Counted from the first letter of the stretch, positions 29,723-40,529 are shown. The stretch is DNA of 64,000 nt from Skeletonema tropicum (GCA_037178625.1 CM074129.1:2728001-2792000); one strand, 5' to 3'. Notes: generated by a model from the letters alone, not told the origin. Translations and numbers: made by a program.

Positions 29723-31729
29723 TCATGGATCGAATTGACCTGAGAGAAGCTGTTTCGCGTAAACCCAAGGTGACGGAGGGAGGGAAGAGGGTGGTTTGTA
29801 CGATCGAAGTAATCTTGCTAGCTTCCTCAGCGTCGAAAGTTGGGGGGTATCAGCAGCAGCTGGAATGACTTCATTGCGACTTCTTGTTAAGCCAAAATCT
29901 GTTGATAACTCCGAAGCTGCCTGACGAGCTGTCACAACACTCTTCTCAGTGCTCCAGGACGCGTGACCAGTCCTATCAATCCAATCTCCACAGAAGTAGA
30001 CACCCTTTTCTAGTTTCACATCAGGTGAGTAGGAAGCAGAGGATGGGGCAAAGTGAGATACAGCATTCCTCGCCCGTAGCACTGTTGAATCTACAATGTC
30101 TGATTGATCAATTTTGTTTGTTCCCAAAGCTTTCGATATCGCCAGTAAAGCTAGGTCAATTATGCCATCATTGTCCAAGTCCACAAATTTGTCTGCGCGA
30201 AAGAAGTCTACTTCAATAACTGCCAATTGCTCCTCATCTGGTACATTGTTGTTGGCATAGTAGTTCACGGACCATTCATCGTGCATGCGCTGTAAGTCGT
30301 ACAGACAGAAGCCTGCCTCACCGAGCTCTTCTATATTCCCTATACCTGCTCCACAGACTGCGATTGGAGAGTCCATCATTGCATTTGTCATATCAGAAGG
30401 CAGTTGACTTTGACTATGCGCTCCACCCCGCAGATTAGAAGAGATTGATCCACTAGGACGGAGGAATAGTCGCACAGCCACACAAGTTACTCCTCTGAGT
30501 TTATCAAAGTCTTTCGTTGCTGGCAAGGATGATAGGGCAGGAGATGATGCTGCCAATCTTCCCGCAGCTGTCGCTCCAACTGCCAAAACAACTGCGTCGC
30601 ATTCAATGGTGTCCCCGACTTCGTCCTCGCTTGCTGTGTCAAGGCTGACAGTATACTTGCCACTTTCGTTCTTTTCGATCGAGGATACTCTCGCACCTCC
30701 CCGAATCGACACATTTCTCTTCACCAATTGATTTTGCCAGGGCTCAAATATCTTTTCACTAATGCTGCCTTTGCACCATCGAGCGTCGAACGCTCCTCTC
30801 GACTGCAATGCAAACACATGGAAGCATGATAAAGCTGCAGCTGCGGAACAATCATATGCTGGACACATTGGCAAAACATGTAGCAGTGGAGATACTAGCT
30901 CGTCAAATAATGTATCTGTGACGCCAGCTTTTTCGAATAGCAGTGATGCAGATTGTGAATCATATCGTTTCCAGGAAGAGGGCGACTCTTGTTCAAAGTC
31001 GGCCCAAGCACCAAGCAGTCCTAATCCTGATAGTAAATCAGTGGGTTGAATCACCCCTTTTGATTTTGAACCATTAAGCTCTGCAAGAACGGGTAAATCG
31101 AGTGGCGGAGGCAAATTAGCAGCAATGAGACGCCTTATTGATTGCTCGTTCAACTCAGTCAGCTTGGGAAGCTTTATGCTATTGCTATTGTCTTTACTGC
31201 CGTCATCTTCCACCAAAACTGGTGCGACAGCCACTTTTCCATTCTTAGAAAACAATACGCTAGGAGTGTACTCTCCAAGCACTTCATCAACAGCAACACC
31301 CTCAATCTGATTCATTATATCGAACGTATTCTTGTATTCTCTCCAAAAGCCATGAATTCCAGCCTCGACAGGACGATTGTTGCTACTACCGTCGCGAAAT
31401 CCACCTGCCAAACCACCTTTGGCTTGCTTTGCTGCGTCCAATAATATAATATCCACATTTTTATCCTCAATATTGTTATATGATATCGATTCAGCAAATG
31501 AATACCCGGCCCATCCACCGCCAACAACGACAACTCGTAACTTTTCATTTGTTTTGTAATCGTCAGCGGTATTCGATGCGGAGGAAAACACGTTTGTATT
31601 GTATCGATGATTCCCTACTGCTGCACACGAGGCGGTCGACGTGAAGGCGTTGATGAATAAGTGCTCAGAGAGGAGAAGCAGCGATGACACCGCAAATGGT
31701 AATAGTATCAGGCGATGTTGGTCTCTCAT
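29723..31729 (-). CDS. Plastid-targeted FAD-dependent oxidoreductase, carotenoid desaturase/amine oxidase family
   Basis: 668 aa from the ATG at 31729, preferred because it opens a signal peptide (LLPFAVSSLLLLSEHLF) with INAF|TS, the plastid-import motif. The dinucleotide-binding loop is VVVVGGGWAGYSFAES, with the second FAD stretch GGARVSSIEK / DAVVLAVGA and the C-terminal FAD motif YFCGDWIDRTGHASWSTEKSV. The layout matches phytoene/zeta-carotene desaturase-like and NAD(P)-binding amino oxidases; it is longer than true PDS/ZDS and has insertions around 380-480. It is likely to act on an isoprenoid or pigment in the plastid; the precise reaction is not clear. Convergent with the MFS gene (66 bp). 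Confidence 0.75.
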   Translation of the reverse strand: MRDQHRLILLPFAVSSLLLLSEHLFINAFTSTASCAAVGNHRYNTNVFSSASNTADDYKTNEKLRVVVVGGGWAGYSFAESISYNNIEDKNVDIILLDAAKQAKGGLAGGFRDGSSNNRPVEAGIHGFWREYKNTFDIMNQIEGVAVDEVLGEYTPSVLFSKNGKVAVAPVLVEDDGSKDNSNSIKLPKLTELNEQSIRRLIAANLPPPLDLPVLAELNGSKSKGVIQPTDLLSGLGLLGAWADFEQESPSSWKRYDSQSASLLFEKAGVTDTLFDELVSPLLHVLPMCPAYDCSAAAALSCFHVFALQSRGAFDARWCKGSISEKIFEPWQNQLVKRNVSIRGGARVSSIEKNESGKYTVSLDTASEDEVGDTIECDAVVLAVGATAAGRLAASSPALSSLPATKDFDKLRGVTCVAVRLFLRPSGSISSNLRGGAHSQSQLPSDMTNAMMDSPIAVCGAGIGNIEELGEAGFCLYDLQRMHDEWSVNYYANNNVPDEEQLAVIEVDFFRADKFVDLDNDGIIDLALLAISKALGTNKIDQSDIVDSTVLRARNAVSHFAPSSASYSPDVKLEKGVYFCGDWIDRTGHASWSTEKSVVTARQAASELSTDFGLTRSRNEVIPAAADTPQLSTLRKLARLLRSYKPPSSLPPSPWVYAKQLLSGQFDP

Positions 31730-31920
31730 GGTTGCGAGGTTGCTGCTGCAAGGAACAAATACATTGTAACACAACAAACAACAATAAGTAGGAAGGTTGG
31801 TTGGGGCAGAGATGGGTTGTGCGGTAGGAGGTGGAGTATGTTGACAGCCGAAGCGGTACTTGAGTGCCGATGTTTTCAAGAACGGTTCCCATGCAAGAAC
31901 GGAGGAGAATGAAGAAACAA

Positions 31921-33931
31921 TGGAGCTTGGGTATTTTCGGTTTCTTGGCCTGCGCGCCTTTTCCAGGGGTCACTCCAGCGGGGAAACGGGGCGCCCCCTC
32001 CATCATTTTTCTAGCCGTGTCACACACTTTTCAAAATTTGATCACTTTGCACACCAGAACCATGGCGGAGGCGGCTATGGTATGGAGCGGAACGTCGGTC
32101 GGCATCACTAAATGCCGGCGGCGATGTCCTCAGTGGACCGATATGACCTCATGACGTGAAGGAATTTCTGCCAAAGCGCCCAGAGCCTTTATTTTGGGTG
32201 TCGCCTACCCAAAGTGACCGTTATTTTGTAAAAAATGCAACAATGCACCGGCCCCCTCATGAACAGAGGACCTTTTGGCCATATTCACTCTTCCATTACT
32301 ACCCTATTCGATAGAAGTGATGATATAACAATAACTGACGAGTTGGTTTCGTTTTAATCCGTGAGGAACCGCCGATATGAGACCCCTTGATTGTCCAACG
32401 ATACAGCGTGGCTTATCGCAAAAATACAGCACAACGTACAAGAGGAGAGGTGTGGGGATGATACAACAAATAGAGCGAGATTATATTTACAACACGACAA
32501 CATAGTGGGTTTGATGGACCTAGTGGCGTCTTGTCTCCATATGGTGCGGCTCAGGTGACATTATGGCCATGTTGTGGTAGCTTGTGTCAGTAATTATTAC
32601 TTACACAACACTTTGAGGGAGGGCATTATATTGTACTTTGAGCGGCGGAGGAGATAATGATCAAGATAATGATCAGGACTGCGGGAACACGCAACAATAT
32701 TTTGACAAGCTTGTGAGGAGGATTATACTTTAATGGGCTGTCATTGATGCTGTCTTTTGCTGGTACTCCTTTCATCATCACTCCAATACTACGGTTTTGG
32801 TGCTTGCAATCAATCTGAGGCGTCGGGTGACTTACAATTCAGCAGCAGCGGCAACGTGAGTGTTGATAACAGCGCCATCTCTTCGCAAGGAGTCGGTAAT
32901 TTCCATTGCTATTATCGAGTCAAAGAGGCGGCATTCTGTGCATCCACTAAGGAACGAATCTGCTGTTGAAAGAAGATGAACAGGGTCTCAAACAAACAAT
33001 ATACGCAACCGCAGGTAGAAGGTATCAATTTGGAACTAGAGTTTTCAACCGTTTGTTGAGAAATACTGCACTGGATGGAGGGTGTGGCGACATTATCGAA
33101 GGAGGTTTGTCAGCTAGAAGAAAAGATAGTCTATTGGACGCATCTGGGGTGTAACATGTGTCTTCCTGTCGACCTATTCAACAATCAACATAATAATAAC
33201 AATGTAGAACAAAATTCATGTAATAAACCTAATTTTAATGGTTGTACTATCATTGTAGACGCAACCTTCACCAAGCACTTACCATGTCTTCTATGTTACA
33301 TGTTGATAATAATATATGTGTTACAGGCCGCAGCAGATAATAAAGAGCAAGGTAGCTTTAACCTTGCGTTATCACATAGACACTGGACCAAATTGATTGT
33401 TAAGTTAGGAGAATGCAATATTATGTGTACTTGCATAGGGTAATACCATCAATTGAGGTTTCATGCCCACACATGAATCTGGTCACTATCATAAAAATAT
33501 GACACCCTCAAGAGACATGGCCTATTAGCAATGCCGAGGCAAATACCATGGCGTTATGACCACCCATATCGGTCATCTATATCAATATAAAGCAGGGAGT
33601 GCCGCGGGGGGCCTTATGAATCGATTATTGTATTCCCCCTATGACAATATTTGCAGCTTCCACCCAAATAGACCAAAAATCGATGCCTACGATGTGGTCG
33701 CAAATACGTTTGTTACGAAGAGATTTGGCAAACTTCCGAAAACACCATTGGATTCTGCATCAAAATATGGTCTAGAAAGAGTATTACCGATGAATTATAT
33801 CCACAAATAATTGTGATATGGACTCTCTGCTCCATTGATGTCGAGGCAGAGGTCTTCGTGAGATGTGGTTTTTCACAAAAAAAAGAGCGGGAGGAGCGCG
33901 CAGGCCAATAGCTCAAAATACCCAAGCTCCA
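31921..33931. mobile_element. Putative 2.0-kb non-autonomous DNA transposon with ~37-bp terminal inverted repeats
   Basis: Left end 31921-31957 (TGGAGCTTGGGTATTTT, then TTGGCCTGCGCGC) is repeated in inverse orientation at 33896-33931 (GCGCGCAGGCCAA, then AAAATACCCAAGCTCCA) with a few central mismatches. The interior is AT-rich with no long frame. The largest piece is an 84-codon frame at 33556-33810, not recognised. No clear adjacent target duplication was found, although the 8-mer CCATGCAA occurs just outside each end (31889-31896 and 33929-33936). The element fills a divergent promoter; without it the gap between the two starts would be about 420 bp, as elsewhere in the window. Confidence 0.6.
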
Positions 33932-33952
33932 TGCAAATGAAAGAAAGTGAGC

Positions 33953-34003
33953 TGATCGATGATCGATGATCGACAGCGATAATCGACAATCGACAATCGA
34001 CAG
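33953..34003. repeat. Short degenerate tandem repeat (ATCGAYR units)
   Basis: Successive GATCGATGATCGATGATC and AATCGACAATCGACAATC runs give a 7-8 bp periodicity about 160 bp upstream of the coiled-coil gene. Probably a microsatellite in its promoter. Confidence 0.7.
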
Positions 34004-34159
34004 TGAAGTTCAAAGCTGTTACAACAGAGAGCGATATCGTACCATAGGAGTGGAAGAGACGACCGTCAAAACGTTCGGTACGGCAGCTTTCGTTGTTGCT
34101 GTTGGCTTTGAGAATTCTGAGAGTTAAGAGTCTCGTCCACCACATATATATATTTTGAG

Positions 34160-36337
34160 ATGAGCTTCCGCCCAGAAAAGCGTTCTCCTTTCGTTGACGC
34201 TCCCAGTGATATTTCCAATCGAAATCGGGGCGATCCATCAGATCAACCGACTGCCAGAGATCCAAGTGGTGGTCGGAAGCGACCCCAACTGGAGCCACCG
34301 CCGTCGATGATTCAGGGCGGCGGTGGGAGTGGCGGTGCTAATAACAAGTTTAGGATGAAATATCAACAAAACATATCGCCTTCCAAGGTCAACCGTTACC
34401 GAAGCAATACTACTGCTAGCAACAATAGAACTGCAAATAATGATTCAGAAATGCGAGCTCGTGTTTACAAAGCAGAAGCCTATGAGGCAAAAATTAGAAT
34501 GGCAAGTCAAGAGCAACGGATGAATACTCTCAAAGCGGAACTAGAGGAGCTAAGATTTTTCGCAGCGGTGGAGGACGGTACCGCCATGGAGAGTGCTGCT
34601 GCTGCAAGTGATAATAGTAATCACAACGATCCTCCGCCAAATGATGAAGATAGCTTGGATGTCAGACAGATGACTTCAGAAAAGGATGCAGAGTTGATAG
34701 AATGCTTGGCAACTGAGTTGGAAGAAACGGAAAAGGAATTGAAACTGACCAAGAAGCAACTGAAGGAAGAACGGTCAAAGAATAAATCATTGAATGAGAA
34801 AGTCGAACTAAATTCTCATTCAACAGTGCAGCTTGAAAACCTGCAACATGAATTGGGATCTGAAAAGGCCAAGAATAAAGCATTGAATGAAGAAATATCA
34901 CTCCTTGTTGCACGTGGGAATGAGAGCAGTAATGAGTGGAAAACAAAGGAGGCAGCATTGAATAAAACCATTGAAAACCAGCAGGCAGATTTGAAGAAGT
35001 CCAAAAAGAATAATGCTGAAGTTGCTACAACCTTGAGAGAAATAGAAGGCGCGGTTGTCAGATTGCAGCAAGATTTAGATGCAGAGAAGTTGAAAAATCA
35101 AACGTTGAGTCAGAATCATATCTCTGCCAAGACTGTATCTGCAGACAAGGAACAATGGCAAAAGAAGGAAGCTGAGTTGAAGAAGAAAATAGAGCGTCAA
35201 CAAAAGGAATTGAACAAATGGAAAAAGGACACCGCTGATGGTGTGACAATAATGAGAGAGATGGAGGGGGCACTACGTAAAAGTCGACGGGATAATGCTG
35301 AATTGCGCACACAGGTCGAACAGAGTCAAAATGCTACAAATAGTTTTGGCCGGCTGGAGGAAGAGTTGAAGTCAGCACAACATGAGCGTGACGAGGCATT
35401 GCGTGAGATGTCCTCGTTGCGCGATGAATGCAATCGCTTGTCGGAACAATCACGAGGAGATGCTATCAAATATGAACGACAAGTGAAATCGAATGAAGAG
35501 TTGCAGGTAACTCTTTCTACTGCTCAATCTCATCTAGAACAGAAGGTTGAGGTATTGAGACAGGATTTATCAGACGCAAGAGAACGGGAAGAACTGCTGA
35601 AGGAGGATTGTCAGATATCTATGGAAAGATATGAGCAGCAAAAGAGGCAGACTGATGATGTGAAGTCTGCACTTGACGAATTGGCTAATTCTTTCGAACA
35701 GCAACAGATTGATTTGGAGCTCAAGTCGTCGGAAATGGCAGAGCTAGAAGAGGTACACGCAGCAAGTCTTGCTCGACATGCAAGTGAGTTGGAAGCAAGC
35801 GAAGTTCATGCTCAAACCCAAATGGATGCATTATTTTCTCTTGAGCAAAAGTATCAGTCTCAAATGGCGACCTTTCAATCACAGATTGAGTCGCTCAAAT
35901 TGTCAGCAATCAAAAATTCAGATGGTCCGGATGATGAGGTTAGGGCTGAAATCGATGAGAAATTGAAGCTTGCGCAAGTAGAGACCCAAGTGCTTGGCTC
36001 AGACACTGATGAAAAGAAACGCCTGGAAAGAGAAGTTTCCACACTTCGAGCTAATGTTTCTAATGCAGAAAGAACAGAGTCTCGTTTGAGGGAGCAAATT
36101 TTGTTGTTGTCAGAGGAACTGTCAGAGACTGATGCTGCATACAAGAAGAACATTGCCAATCTTCAACAAGAACTCGCCGAGATGAGAGCACACGGTGCAT
36201 CGCCACACTACAACAGCGTCGACCTAGAAGGACGCGACTCTGAGTCAGCTGATGAGGTTGAGATAAAGAGGAAACAAATCGAAAACAAAGCTTTGCAAGA
36301 TTATGTTGCCCAGCGATGGCAAGCTTTTGATCCTTGA
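34160..36337 (+). CDS. Long coiled-coil protein
   Basis: 725 aa, no intron. Residues 1-95 are disordered (Pro/Gly/Asn-rich, IQGGGGSGGANNKFRMKYQQ). From about 100 to 690 there are continuous heptads rich in Glu, Lys, Leu and Gln (ELEETEKELKLTKKQLKEER, LEEELKSAQHERDEAL), typical of myosin-tail, golgin or centrosomal proteins. Two copies of a GxxLKKSRKDNAE-like element (around 275 and 375) suggest internal duplication. The C-terminus ends IENKALQDYVAQRWQAFDP, a short non-coil tail that could be a conserved anchor. No motor or membrane domain. Function unknown beyond structural or tethering roles. Confidence 0.7.
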   Translation: MSFRPEKRSPFVDAPSDISNRNRGDPSDQPTARDPSGGRKRPQLEPPPSMIQGGGGSGGANNKFRMKYQQNISPSKVNRYRSNTTASNNRTANNDSEMRARVYKAEAYEAKIRMASQEQRMNTLKAELEELRFFAAVEDGTAMESAAAASDNSNHNDPPPNDEDSLDVRQMTSEKDAELIECLATELEETEKELKLTKKQLKEERSKNKSLNEKVELNSHSTVQLENLQHELGSEKAKNKALNEEISLLVARGNESSNEWKTKEAALNKTIENQQADLKKSKKNNAEVATTLREIEGAVVRLQQDLDAEKLKNQTLSQNHISAKTVSADKEQWQKKEAELKKKIERQQKELNKWKKDTADGVTIMREMEGALRKSRRDNAELRTQVEQSQNATNSFGRLEEELKSAQHERDEALREMSSLRDECNRLSEQSRGDAIKYERQVKSNEELQVTLSTAQSHLEQKVEVLRQDLSDAREREELLKEDCQISMERYEQQKRQTDDVKSALDELANSFEQQQIDLELKSSEMAELEEVHAASLARHASELEASEVHAQTQMDALFSLEQKYQSQMATFQSQIESLKLSAIKNSDGPDDEVRAEIDEKLKLAQVETQVLGSDTDEKKRLEREVSTLRANVSNAERTESRLREQILLLSEELSETDAAYKKNIANLQQELAEMRAHGASPHYNSVDLEGRDSESADEVEIKRKQIENKALQDYVAQRWQAFDP

Positions 36338-36482
36338 TTGGTGGTCATATGAAGATCAGCTCGACAACCTTCATTTCATAAATGTATAACACTTGAAGTG
36401 TGCAATAATTGCACTCGAATAATTGGTAACCCTCTACTTTTAGTTGACTAGTTTAAACATTTAAGATTCACACATAAACTTA

Positions 36483-38669
36483 CTACAGCCAAGCTGAAAA
36501 TCCCCAGACCATGGTATTCGCAAGCAATGCCAAACTGATGGCACCTCCTTGTTTGATAGACCCCCCATTCTCTCTCGGCACCATCAACGCGTCGAACTGA
36601 CATGCGTCAACACCTTCAGCGTGGCCAATGTAGTCGCATCCCCAACCAATTTCATCTAACACGAAATAGAAGGCATTCGCGACTTCTTGTGGTCCGTCGA
36701 CGACCGGTACAAAATTGGCTTCTGAACGAACCATATTCCTTTCAATAATTCTCGCCGCGGTTGGATCGAATTTTTCAACAAGGGGAAGTACTGACTTTGC
36801 TGCCACTTCACCAATCACCAGTCCGTCATCATTTGAAGAGGCATCCAAACCTTCATTCTTTATGGCATACCAGATAACAGACTGAATTAATGGAACAATC
36901 ATCAAGTGCAACGCGCGGCTAACAGTCTTCTCAAAATTGGGGCAATCGTTCCTCAACAGTTGAGCTTGCCCTGCGAAAAGCAGCTCAAGCATTTCAGCAT
37001 TGATTTCTGCGTAATAGTCATCATTTTGAGTGTCAAATGAAACCGCACGTCTATTAGCGACGTTCCAAAGCATGAATCCATCAATTGTTTGGTCCGATCC
37101 ACCTATAGAAATTCCCTCCAATGAACCGATGTACAATGCTGAAAACGCATCCCAATATTTTGTTGGGTCATCATCATTGGAATCTTCGCACATTTGGTCT
37201 GCACTTCCCAGTAGCCCCATCATGTACTCGCTAACAACACCAAATTGCATCCAAGACAATAGCAATGCATCCTGCTGAGTGTCAGTTTCTGCATTCATCT
37301 TGAATTCATTCATGATGACCGAGTCTGCATAAAATTCTTTCCCATGATATGACACGTAATCAGAATAGTAAGGCGACCACTGCTCTACAATAGCAGATCG
37401 CGCCATCTCCTGAAGCGACATCACGTCGTATCCATATTTGTTATCGTCAATAACTGCAGCTCTTCCATGTTTGTAGTACATCTGGGGGATAATATTATCA
37501 GCTCCGGTAGGAAACTTCAACAACTGGCGGATTGCATGCATGTCAAGGTCTACTTTGGAAATGGTTTGGACGTCAGATTTGGGAAGAAATCCAGCCATAG
37601 GATGGTCGACGGTGTAATCTGCACACTCTGCCACTTTATCGTAATATGCACCAATCTGCTCACAGGTAAAACCAAGACAATCGTAGGACTGCTGCAACAG
37701 AGGCAAGATTCTAGAAAAGTCTTCCCTCTCGTACTCCTTGTCCAATAAATAAGACTTCAGCTTTCGCTGAATCGAGGTTCTACATTGACTCAATTGAGGG
37801 ATAATTGCTCTAGCATAGATTGGGACGAGATAGTATTCATTCTCGTCATGCATAGAATCAATCAGCATCTGCATCATGGAAAGGTTCATTTTGGCAATGA
37901 TTCGATTGTTGATCGTCCACAATTCTGAGATTGACTCATCCCGCTTACAATAGTCTTCTTCAGACATGATTCTCTGCACCCATTCGTAGAGTCCCCTAAT
38001 ATCTTTGTTTACTAAGGCCTCTCCGTTCACGTCAACAGTATCAAAATTTTTACTTGCTGCCTGAGCAAGTGCGTAGAGGAGGTAGCCCTCCCATGAAGGC
38101 CCAAGAGATTGTTCAGCGCCAACGTATAGAGCTATAAACTCATCATATTTGCGTTTTGGGTTGATATTACCAGTTTGGTCCTCGTCAGGATTGTAACCTT
38201 TCTGTACCATGGTGCAGTCAATGAATCCGTCCCAAAGTTTATGCATTGCGTTCATGTGAACAGTGAGAATAGTAGTTGCCTGTGCAGCGGCAGCATTTGG
38301 GGCAGTAGTTTGGTCGTTTAGCAATGTAGAGATGTAATAATCTGCGTAATTGGCATGCTTTGAGATTGCCTCGTCCGCAGAATCTTGTACCGATGATAAC
38401 CCCAACATTTGAAATGTGAATGACGGATCGTCTATCCATTCACTACCTCCAGCCTGCCCCATACTTTTCAAGGTGAGCTTATCCAGCGTTTCCTGGCCAT
38501 AAATGTCGTAAAGGGCCGAGTTAGCGCCCTGTGTGTAAACACGCTGAGCTGCAAGAAGATCTCCATCTTTTAGATTGATCGCCATATCTCGAACATCGAG
38601 AGCGATGTTGCTTATCGCTGTCACATCCGTGAGGGTATTGATACCCACTTCAAACGATGTTGTCGCCAT
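36483..38669 (-). CDS. FEA1/ISIP2A-like (low-iron-inducible, phytotransferrin-type) protein with two domain copies
   Basis: 728 aa. Two related halves are visible: KRKYDEFIALYVGAEQSL, then YALAQAASKNFDTVDVNGEA in the first; YWDAFSALYIGSLEGIS, then WNVANRRAVSFDTQNDDYY in the second. Each half also has a GADNIIPQMYYKHGRAAV / YTQGANSALYDIYG-type element. This pattern resembles the FEA1 domain of Chlamydomonas low-iron proteins and diatom ISIP2A, which bind ferric iron at the cell surface. The C-terminus ends in a hydrophobic stretch (AISLALLANTMVWGFSAWL), fitting a membrane or GPI anchor. No signal peptide is seen at this ATG; about 50 nt upstream stay open without another ATG, so a missing first exon is likely if the protein is secreted. 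Family assignment is from memory of the pattern. Confidence 0.55.
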   Translation of the reverse strand: MATTSFEVGINTLTDVTAISNIALDVRDMAINLKDGDLLAAQRVYTQGANSALYDIYGQETLDKLTLKSMGQAGGSEWIDDPSFTFQMLGLSSVQDSADEAISKHANYADYYISTLLNDQTTAPNAAAAQATTILTVHMNAMHKLWDGFIDCTMVQKGYNPDEDQTGNINPKRKYDEFIALYVGAEQSLGPSWEGYLLYALAQAASKNFDTVDVNGEALVNKDIRGLYEWVQRIMSEEDYCKRDESISELWTINNRIIAKMNLSMMQMLIDSMHDENEYYLVPIYARAIIPQLSQCRTSIQRKLKSYLLDKEYEREDFSRILPLLQQSYDCLGFTCEQIGAYYDKVAECADYTVDHPMAGFLPKSDVQTISKVDLDMHAIRQLLKFPTGADNIIPQMYYKHGRAAVIDDNKYGYDVMSLQEMARSAIVEQWSPYYSDYVSYHGKEFYADSVIMNEFKMNAETDTQQDALLLSWMQFGVVSEYMMGLLGSADQMCEDSNDDDPTKYWDAFSALYIGSLEGISIGGSDQTIDGFMLWNVANRRAVSFDTQNDDYYAEINAEMLELLFAGQAQLLRNDCPNFEKTVSRALHLMIVPLIQSVIWYAIKNEGLDASSNDDGLVIGEVAAKSVLPLVEKFDPTAARIIERNMVRSEANFVPVVDGPQEVANAFYFVLDEIGWGCDYIGHAEGVDACQFDALMVPRENGGSIKQGGAISLALLANTMVWGFSAWL

Positions 38670-39276
38670 TTCAATTAGTGTAAATAAAGTGCTCGGGAGA
38701 GTAAGGGTCGCTGGAGTGCTCGTTGGTTAGGTCGAGCACCGAGCTAGCACAAAGCGGACCAGCCCTAATTCTTGTTGTTATGTCGGTCCAGGGCACAGAA
38801 GTGTTAAAAGGTGTCGGTCGATTCGGCGTTGGCTAGCTAGAGCGTGCCCGGGATAGTGGATAGTGGGCGCACATATCTTGTCTCTCGTGGGCTGTGCCCA
38901 CGTGGGGCTCAGTGTAAGCTCACAACAAAATCCGGACAAAATCCACTTATCGACCAAAAATCACACAAATTCTCCCGTCAAGCCTCACCTCAAACCGTCC
39001 CTGAAGTGGGCACACCGACGCGCCCGCTATCCCGATATGCCTAGCTTGGTTTTTCGTTTGAATTCATTTTTTTGGATTTTTGGCAAGACCACTCCACTCC
39101 TTTGGCCCTCCGTTGGCCTGGAATCGGATCATTTTGGTCTAATTTACCCGCAACGCAATATGCGAAGAAAGGAAAGAATGAAGAAAAGTGCAGCAGGAAA
39201 TGATAATGTAATTCAGACAGTCTATCAAGTTTATGCAGTGTGAATGCACACTTATTTGAGCACTCCTATCATAATA
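38670..39276. other. Intergenic stretch upstream of the FEA1-like gene
   Basis: 607 bp between two minus-strand genes. Probably carries the promoter (and perhaps a first exon) of the FEA1-like gene. No repeat or other gene recognised. Confidence 0.4.
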
Positions 39277-40203
39277 TTAGCTGCTATTCGAACGCTTCAG
39301 GGTGAGAGTGTAATCAGTTAGAGATACTGCTCTGTTTTGGGCTTCAAAATACAATGAATCCGACTGAGGATTTAAATAACCTGCTAATCGAAGCTTTCCT
39401 TCCACTCTGTCACTGCCAACTTTGCTAAATGAGTAAATGACTTCTGTATCTGTTGTCACTGGTGGAGCGATACTGTTGTTTGTGAGAGCAAATATCGATC
39501 TATCCAATTCATAACCCGACCATCCGTCTGTTTTGTCAAGTGGATCTTGACCATGAGATATGACAAACGTTTTCTGAGCAGCAGGTCCTTTGAAGTAAAC
39601 CAAAGTTGTTGTGAGTGGATCCTCTTCCGTACCACCTGATGCCAGAATTGATGCACGATTGCTCTCCTTCACATCAGCGTAGTTGACACTTGCCACGACA
39701 CTTTTTCCAGCGAATGAATCTAATCGACTCCGTAAATTGAAAGCTCTATCCTCCACAACTCCGAAATTTGTCTTTACAAAGCGCAATTTAAGGTTCACTT
39801 GTTCATTTACCCGCTTGGCTTGTTCGTCCATTGTTTTTTGTGCTACGTCCAATGATCCTTGTGGTCCTCCAATAAACTTGAGTCCCAGCGGTGCCTTTGT
39901 TGAAACAAGTGTCTGTACAGCATCCCATTCTCCTTCCATGTAATCAGGAAAGTACAAGTTCTCATGACCATTGAATTTGGTGCCCGCAGTTATAGGAGGT
40001 GATTTAAGAATATCTGCATCAAGGCGATCTGTGATAGACGATGAAGCGGCAGTTGCACTTTTGGGAGATATTGTGACAGCTCCGAAAATAGTAGCGGAGG
40101 ATTCTACAAAACTGCGTCGCGTAGTTTGACGACTTTGAGCTACATTGAGCCCCTGTGATTGGCCCAGCAAAGAGGAGATGACGAGCAACACAGTAGTCCA
40201 CAT
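39277..40203 (-). CDS. DUF6816 thylakoid-lumen protein
   Basis: 308 aa from the ATG at 40203. The N-terminus is a hydrophobic signal peptide (TTVLLVISSLLGQSQGL), then a transit region, then a second hydrophobic segment after twin arginine (RRSFVESSATIFGAVTIS, ending SATAA), as in lumen proteins exported by the Tat route. The mature part matches DUF6816: NLYFPDYMEGEWDAVQTL, APLGLKFIGGPQGSLDVA, then DRAFNLRSRLDSF. Homologues in plants and cyanobacteria are lumen proteins of unknown function. Confidence 0.75.
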   Translation of the reverse strand: MWTTVLLVISSLLGQSQGLNVAQSRQTTRRSFVESSATIFGAVTISPKSATAASSSITDRLDADILKSPPITAGTKFNGHENLYFPDYMEGEWDAVQTLVSTKAPLGLKFIGGPQGSLDVAQKTMDEQAKRVNEQVNLKLRFVKTNFGVVEDRAFNLRSRLDSFAGKSVVASVNYADVKESNRASILASGGTEEDPLTTTLVYFKGPAAQKTFVISHGQDPLDKTDGWSGYELDRSIFALTNNSIAPPVTTDTEVIYSFSKVGSDRVEGKLRLAGYLNPQSDSLYFEAQNRAVSLTDYTLTLKRSNSS

Positions 40204-40529
40204 TGTCGGCGGTGTCAAGTTAACATTGTAACACACCACGCCTTCACCATGGTCAGGTTCCGTCAGGCCATGACAACAGCATCATCATCATCAACAATTT
40301 TTTGATTTTTGATGACGCAAAGTTGAGCCAAAGCTGAGTTAGAATTTGCGAGTGTTAGCGATCAAGATAGGTGTCGCGCCGATGAGATGGTCGTCTTCAA
40401 TTTGTCACACCATCTCGATCTGTAGTGTTCGGGTTCATCGCACAACCACCTTCTCATTCATCCAACACGAAGTCCGAAGTCTATCACGAAGTACTTTTGC
40501 TTTTGAATACAACGCATAAATATTCAAAC
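40204..40529. promoter_or_regulatory. Divergent promoter, DUF6816 gene / Spinster-like MFS gene
   Basis: 326 bp between opposing starts. A CATCATCATCATCAAC run near 40281 is the only low-complexity feature. Confidence 0.4.

Noticed and set aside
32757..33810. Small frames inside the 2.0-kb element, including an 84-codon one
   Set aside because: No family resemblance and no splice logic; kept only as content of the element.
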